From: VRUE01 sp033856275
GTDB lineage: Bacteria; Actinomycetota; Thermoleophilia; Solirubrobacterales; 70-9
Reading direction: 5' to 3'
DNA: 64,000 nucleotides
NCBI GenBank assembly: GCA_033856275.1
Contig: JAWVFJ010000047.1
Coordinates: 62,001-126,000 of the forward strand
Shown here: positions 60,505 to 64,000 of the stretch, piece after piece
Layout of the letters: every line of letters begins with the position of its first letter
How positions within the stretch are numbered: position 1 is the stretch's first letter
Program-made: the position numbers and the translations under genes
The notes under the pieces: model-generated
Seen by the model: the letters and a program-made list of their open reading frames with translations, nothing else
What the model was told of the DNA's origin: nothing
Database searches by the model: none

Positions 60505-60966
60505 TTAATCCGAAGCGAGCCGCTCGGCGACGGCGTCGGCACGAAAGTCGAAGATCCGCCTCAGATCCCGCCGCACGAAGAACCGATCGGCGATCGCGCC
60601 GATCGGTCCGAAGGGAATTCGGTAGCGCACCCGGTCGTGGATCACGGTCGCGCCCTCGCCGATCGGCTCGAAGAGGTGCGTGTGCTCCCAGAGTGAGTAG
60701 GGACCCTTTACCTGGATGTCGACGAAGCGCAGCGGCGGTTCCCAGATCTCGATCCTGGTGCGCCAGCGGATCGGGACGTGGTGCAATTTGAGCCTGTAGT
60801 CGAGCAGCGTGCCCGCCTGAAACGCACCAAGTTCCGGCGTCGTAACTTCGAAGTGGAGCCAGGGCGGCGTCAGCGGCTCGAGGTTGAGGGCGTCTCCATA
60901 GAAGTCGAACGCCCGCCCGATCGGGACCTCGACTCGCTGACTCCGTTCGAGGATCCGGACGGACAC
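60505..60966 (-). CDS. SRPBCC/START-like protein
   Basis: 153 residues from GTG 60966 (opening VRILERSQRVEVPIGRAFDF). Family blocks are NLEPLTPPWLHFEV, GTLLDYRLKLHHVPIRWRTR, FVDIQVKGPYSLWEHTHLFE and VIHDRVRYRIPFGPIGAIAD, matching ligand-binding proteins annotated as cell-division-inhibitor SulA-like or coenzyme-Q-binding. The ligand is unknown. It is divergent from the SDR-like gene with 38 bp between starts; homologous pairs of these two families are often neighbours or fused, so they may work on one substrate. Confidence 0.88.
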   Translation of the reverse strand: MSVRILERSQRVEVPIGRAFDFYGDALNLEPLTPPWLHFEVTTPELGAFQAGTLLDYRLKLHHVPIRWRTRIEIWEPPLRFVDIQVKGPYSLWEHTHLFEPIGEGATVIHDRVRYRIPFGPIGAIADRFFVRRDLRRIFDFRADAVAERLASD

Positions 60967-61004
60967 AACTTCAGTCTTGCAGTCCAATCGGGTAGGGCTA
61001 ACTT

Positions 61005-61916
61005 GTGGAGATCGGGCCCCGCACACTCATCGCCGGCGCCACGGGATTCATCGGCGGTCGCCTGGCCAGATCGCTGGCAGAGCAAAACGCGACAGTGCGA
61101 TGCCTAGTCCGCGACCGCTCGAAAGCCGATGCCCTGGAGGCGGCCGGCCTGGACCTCCACGTCGGGGACATCACCGACAGTGAGTCGCTCGTGGGCGCGG
61201 CACAAGATGTGGAGGTTGCCTACTTTCTCGTCCACGCCATGGCGGGAGGCGCGGGATATGCCGAGCGCGAGCAGACTGGCGCCCTCAACTTCGCCCGCCT
61301 GGCCAAGCGTGAAGGGGTAAAGCGCGTCATCTACCTGGGCGGCCTGGGCGACGAGAGTAAGTCGTCTCACCTGAACAGCCGCCATGAGACTGCTCGCGCC
61401 CTCGCCGCAAAGGGGCCCCCGCTGACCTACTTCCGAGCAGCGATGGTCGTCGGCGCGGGCAGCGAGTCCTATCGGACCCTGCGCTACCTGGTCGGACGCC
61501 TGCCGGTGATGATCGCGCCCTCCTGGCTACGCACGCCAACCCAGCCGATCGGCATCGATGCCGTCGTCGAGTACCTGCGCCGCGCCCCCGAGATCGCCGA
61601 GTCGGCGGGACGTGAGGTCCAGATCGGCGGCCCCGACACCCTCTCCTACTCGGAGATGATGGACCGCATGGCGATCGCGCTGGGAAAGCAGCCGCGTCCC
61701 AAGATGCCCTTTCCCTTCATCACCCCGTGGCTCTCGGCTCTCTGGCTCGGCCTGATCACGCCGGTCGACGTCAAGGTTGCCCGCCCGCTGGTCGAGGGCT
61801 TGACCACACCGACGGTCGTCACGGAGCCGGCGGGCGCCAAGCCCTTTGGCATCTCTCCAGAGACCTTCGACGAGGCACTTCGCCGTGCTCTGGCGGAAGA
61901 AGTCGAACAAGCGTGA
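61005..61916 (+). CDS. NAD(P)-binding atypical SDR protein
   Basis: 303 residues from GTG 61005. TLIAGATGFIGGRLARSLAE is the Rossmann turn (GxxGxxG), followed by VRCLVRDRSKADAL, GDITDSESLVGAAQDVEVAY and IYLGGLGDESKSSHLNSRHE. It belongs to the NmrA/atypical short-chain dehydrogenase group; the YxxxK pair is not evident in the usual place. The C-terminal part holds FPFITPWLSALWLGLITPVDV, which is hydrophobic and may touch the membrane. Possible role in lipid or quinone-like substrate handling, by its START-like divergent neighbour. Confidence 0.88.
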   Translation: MEIGPRTLIAGATGFIGGRLARSLAEQNATVRCLVRDRSKADALEAAGLDLHVGDITDSESLVGAAQDVEVAYFLVHAMAGGAGYAEREQTGALNFARLAKREGVKRVIYLGGLGDESKSSHLNSRHETARALAAKGPPLTYFRAAMVVGAGSESYRTLRYLVGRLPVMIAPSWLRTPTQPIGIDAVVEYLRRAPEIAESAGREVQIGGPDTLSYSEMMDRMAIALGKQPRPKMPFPFITPWLSALWLGLITPVDVKVARPLVEGLTTPTVVTEPAGAKPFGISPETFDEALRRALAEEVEQA

Positions 61917-61972
61917 CTGGCCACTCCTCGGCGCTAAAAAATCCTTCGATCATTTATCAGAATCTTTACTAT

Positions 61973-62005
61973 TCATGACAGCAATATAGCTATCATGACA
62001 ACAAT
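61973..62005. promoter_or_regulatory. AT-rich promoter with 13-bp direct repeat before the aldo/keto reductase
   Basis: TCATGACAGCAAT (61973-61985) and TCATGACAACAAT (61993-62005) differ at one base and start exactly 20 bp apart, two helical turns. ATAGCTAT, a palindrome, lies between them. The region is strikingly AT-rich for this genome. It probably binds a dimeric regulator that controls the reductase gene. Confidence 0.45.
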
Positions 62006-62018
62006 GAACAGGGCCCAG

Positions 62019-62846
62019 ATGACGGTTCCCAGCCTCCGCCTCGACGACGGCATCGCGATACCGCAACTCGGCTTGGGCGTCTTCCAAGTGCCGCGGGAGC
62101 AGACCCAGAGCACCGTCGAGCTGGCGCTCGCTGCCGGCTACCGGCACATCGACACCGCCGCTGCCTACGGCAACGAGAAGGAGGTCGGTGCGGCGCTCGT
62201 CGCGTCGGGACTGTGCCGCGAGGACTACTTCGTCACTACCAAGCTCTGGAACTCGCAGCAGGGCCACGACTCGGCGTTGGCGGCTTTCGAGACGAGCCTC
62301 GACCGACTCGGGCTCGACCACGTCGACCTCTACCTGATCCACTGGCCGGTCCCGAGCGAGGGCCAGTTCATCGACACCTGGCGTGCCTTTGAACGAATCC
62401 ACGGAGAGGAGGCAGCCCGCACGATCGGCGTCTCCAACTTCCGCATCGAGGACCTCGAGTTGCTGGCGCGAGAGACGGTAACCCGGCCGACGATCAACCA
62501 AGTCGAGCTACATCCGGACTTTCAGCAGGCCGAGCTGCGCGCCTGGCACGCCAGGCACGGCATAGCCACCGAGGCCTGGAGCCCGCTTGCCCAGGGCGAG
62601 ATGCTCGCTGACGGCACGATTACTCGGCTGGCAGAGAACAATGGCAAGACGCCTGCCCAGGTGATCCTGCGCTGGCACCTGCAGCTCGGCAACGTCGTCA
62701 TCCCAAAGTCGGTGACGCCGGAGCGGATTCGCGAGAACATCGACCTCTTCGACTTCGAACTCTCCCACCGGGAGATGGCGGCGATTGGAGACCTCGACCG
62801 CAGCAACCGGATCGGCCCGCGCCCGGCCACCTTCGCCGCTTCTTAG
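62019..62846 (+). CDS. Aldo/keto reductase (2,5-diketogluconate-reductase-like)
   Basis: 275 residues from ATG 62019, chosen because AGGG lies upstream and family members begin near VPSLRLDDGIAIPQLGLGVF; ATG 61995 and 62004 are alternatives inside the direct repeat. The catalytic tetrad is visible: Asp in YRHIDTAAAYGNE with the Tyr of AAYGNE, Lys in VTTKLWN, His in YLIHWPVP. The C-terminal NADPH-binding IPKSVTPERIRENIDLFDF is intact. It reduces aldehydes or ketones with NADPH; substrate unknown. A clear terminator follows. Confidence 0.93.
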   Translation: MTVPSLRLDDGIAIPQLGLGVFQVPREQTQSTVELALAAGYRHIDTAAAYGNEKEVGAALVASGLCREDYFVTTKLWNSQQGHDSALAAFETSLDRLGLDHVDLYLIHWPVPSEGQFIDTWRAFERIHGEEAARTIGVSNFRIEDLELLARETVTRPTINQVELHPDFQQAELRAWHARHGIATEAWSPLAQGEMLADGTITRLAENNGKTPAQVILRWHLQLGNVVIPKSVTPERIRENIDLFDFELSHREMAAIGDLDRSNRIGPRPATFAAS

Positions 62847-62861
62847 CTCACCGCGCTCTAA

Positions 62862-62886
62862 CGCCCAGCATTCTTGGGCGGTTTTA
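62862..62886 (+). terminator. Rho-independent terminator after the aldo/keto reductase gene
   Basis: CGCCCA (62862-62867) pairs with TGGGCG (62875-62880) over a 7-base loop and is followed by GTTTTAT. It lies 16 bp after the reductase stop and should end that transcript before the ABC lipoprotein gene. Confidence 0.75.
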
Positions 62887-62927
62887 TGTTGCTCAGGTAA
62901 TCTCTTTGCATAGTTCTCAAAGAGGTC

Positions 62928-64000
62928 GTGTCAGCTCGGAAAATCCGAGGTCTCTTCGCCAAGCAGCGTCTCACCCTGGTCGCATTCGCGCTGGCCGTTC
63001 TGGCCGGCTGCGGCGGCAGTGGCGGCTCAGACGATCCGCCCGCCAACGGCCTGCCGAAGGAAATAGTGATTGGCGCCGCAATTGCCAAGACCGGCTATCT
63101 GGCGCCTTATGACGGTAACGTCGCCGCGATCGAACAACTGCTTCGTGAAACGAACGCAAGCGGCGGCATCTACGGCCACAAGCTGAAGATCGTCAAGGTC
63201 GATAACCGGTCCGATCCTCAACTGGCCGCGGTTGCCGCGCAGCAGGCGGTCGAGAAGGGGGCGGACGTTCTCCTGCTCAGCTGCGAGGCGCTGACGGCCG
63301 CCGCGGCGGCACCGGTCGCAGAAGAAAACAACGAGCTCAACTTCACCATGTGTGCCAGCGAACCCGGTTTCGGTCCACCGACCACCGGCCGGCTCTCCTT
63401 CAGCGGCAACCCGAGCTTCCTCAGCGAGGTCAGCGCAGGAGCGTCCTTCTTGCATGACAGGGGGATCAAGCACCCGTTCCTGATGTGCGATACGTCGATC
63501 GTGATGGGCAAGGCCCAGTGCTCCGCCTTCGAGCAGACATGGGAGAAGCTCGGCGGGTCGATCGCGGGATCCGTCGACTTCGAGAACGGCGACGAGTCGA
63601 TCGCGAGCCAGGTCAGCGAGCTGAAGAACGCCAGTGCCGACGCCGTGGTCATGGCCTCCTATCCGCCGGGAGGGGCTTCCGCGATCAAGCAGATCCGCGC
63701 TGCCGGCATCGATGTCCCGATTCTCGGGGGAAGCTCCTTCGACGGGACCTTCTGGTTGAAGGGCATCCCGAATACGGGGAAGATTTACGTCACCTCCAAC
63801 GGCTCAGCCTACGATCCGCCGGACCGTGCCGCCGCGAATCTGTTCAAGACCCTCCAGAGGGCCGGCGTCAACACCGATGTGTCCGGGACTCTGCTGGCGT
63901 CCTATGCCGCCGGACAGCTGATCATCGACGCGATAAAAGAAGCGCACAGCGTCGACGGAAATAAGCTCGCGGATGCGCTCGAAGCAAAACCCCATAAGAC
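62928..64000 (+). CDS. ABC transporter substrate-binding lipoprotein (LivJ-like), 3' end outside window
   Basis: 357 codons are visible from GTG 62928 (AGAGG just upstream) and the frame is still open at the window end. The N-terminus is a lipoprotein signal: LTLVAFALAVLAGC with lipobox LAGC, then a Gly/Ser/Asp linker. The mature part is a type-I periplasmic-binding fold of the branched-chain amino-acid/amide group: IVIGAAIAKTGYLAPYDGNV, IYGHKLKIVKVDNRSDPQLA, ADAVVMASYPPGGASAIKQI and GIDVPILGGSSFDG. It captures a small solute outside the membrane for an ABC importer, whose permease and ATPase genes would be expected to the right. Ligand unknown. Confidence 0.93.
   Translation, partial: MSARKIRGLFAKQRLTLVAFALAVLAGCGGSGGSDDPPANGLPKEIVIGAAIAKTGYLAPYDGNVAAIEQLLRETNASGGIYGHKLKIVKVDNRSDPQLAAVAAQQAVEKGADVLLLSCEALTAAAAAPVAEENNELNFTMCASEPGFGPPTTGRLSFSGNPSFLSEVSAGASFLHDRGIKHPFLMCDTSIVMGKAQCSAFEQTWEKLGGSIAGSVDFENGDESIASQVSELKNASADAVVMASYPPGGASAIKQIRAAGIDVPILGGSSFDGTFWLKGIPNTGKIYVTSNGSAYDPPDRAAANLFKTLQRAGVNTDVSGTLLASYAAGQLIIDAIKEAHSVDGNKLADALEAKPHK

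Noticed and set aside
63661..63720. Third copy of the 99-bp element (ATCAAGCAGATC resembles part of its centre)
   Set aside because: Only about a dozen bases match and they encode a normal binding-protein segment (AIKQIRAAG); there are no paired arms.

Overview
The window is visibly high-GC, gene-dense DNA with many GTG starts and many 4-base ATGA/GTGA stop-start overlaps. It has a MMPL-type exporter, a secreted repeat protein, a cydAB oxidase with a short quinol loop, and a compact pentose-phosphate gene set. Together these suggest an actinobacterium, most likely of the Thermoleophilia/Solirubrobacterales type. The lineage is inferred from gene content and style; there is no rRNA here to confirm it. 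The only RNA gene seen is a tRNA-Ser(GGA). No rRNA, CRISPR array, insertion sequence or prophage was seen.

Layout. (1) 1-7331: envelope or exopolysaccharide genes: a GT4 glycosyltransferase cut by the window edge, an Alg14/Alg13-type fused glycosyltransferase, and a translationally coupled trio (GMC oxidoreductase, Gfo/Idh/MocA dehydrogenase, unknown TIM-barrel-like protein), with a polyprenyl-phosphate sugar transferase. (2) 7371-15480: a complete lasso-peptide (RiPP) cluster. It holds a 60-residue precursor with a textbook leader, a lasso cyclase, separate RRE (B1) and protease (B2) proteins, two different HPr-kinase-like proteins, a two-gene ABC exporter, a secreted protein at the operon head and a LuxR-type regulator beyond a strong terminator. 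An ECF sigma factor is divergent to it. (3) 16414-27534: a PilZ-tailed cellulose-synthase-like enzyme, tRNA-Ser with tadA, a subtilisin, UspA, an MBL hydrolase, a large membrane protein, and a desaturase divergent from a cyclopropane-fatty-acid synthase. (4) 27479-33336: a four-repeat secreted protein coupled to an MMPL transporter. (5) 33463-51306: carbon metabolism and respiration (tkt-tal-pgi-cydA-cydB-HAD in one direction; rpiA; gnd-pgl; zwf), interleaved with a Ser/Thr kinase carrying a beta-propeller, a TolB-like protein, an FHA regulator, a flavin oxidase and an XRE/nucleotidyltransferase toxin-antitoxin-like pair. (6) 51365-64000: RecQ, a secreted GH-A-like hydrolase, START-like proteins, MBL, DHA2 MFS, LtrA, phosphoesterase, RibD-C reductase, aldo/keto reductase genes (one a remnant) and the start of an ABC substrate-binding lipoprotein.

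The most interesting items are the lasso cluster (34-residue neutral core with one acidic residue and two cysteines; two kinase-like enzymes) and a 99-bp element present twice, each time exactly between convergent genes. The two copies share a 69-bp centre, but their arms differ in sequence while staying self-complementary. Several other inverted repeats (41392-41502, 43293-43328, 23858-23894, 48113-48130) are recorded separately. All family calls are from motifs read by eye; no database search was possible.
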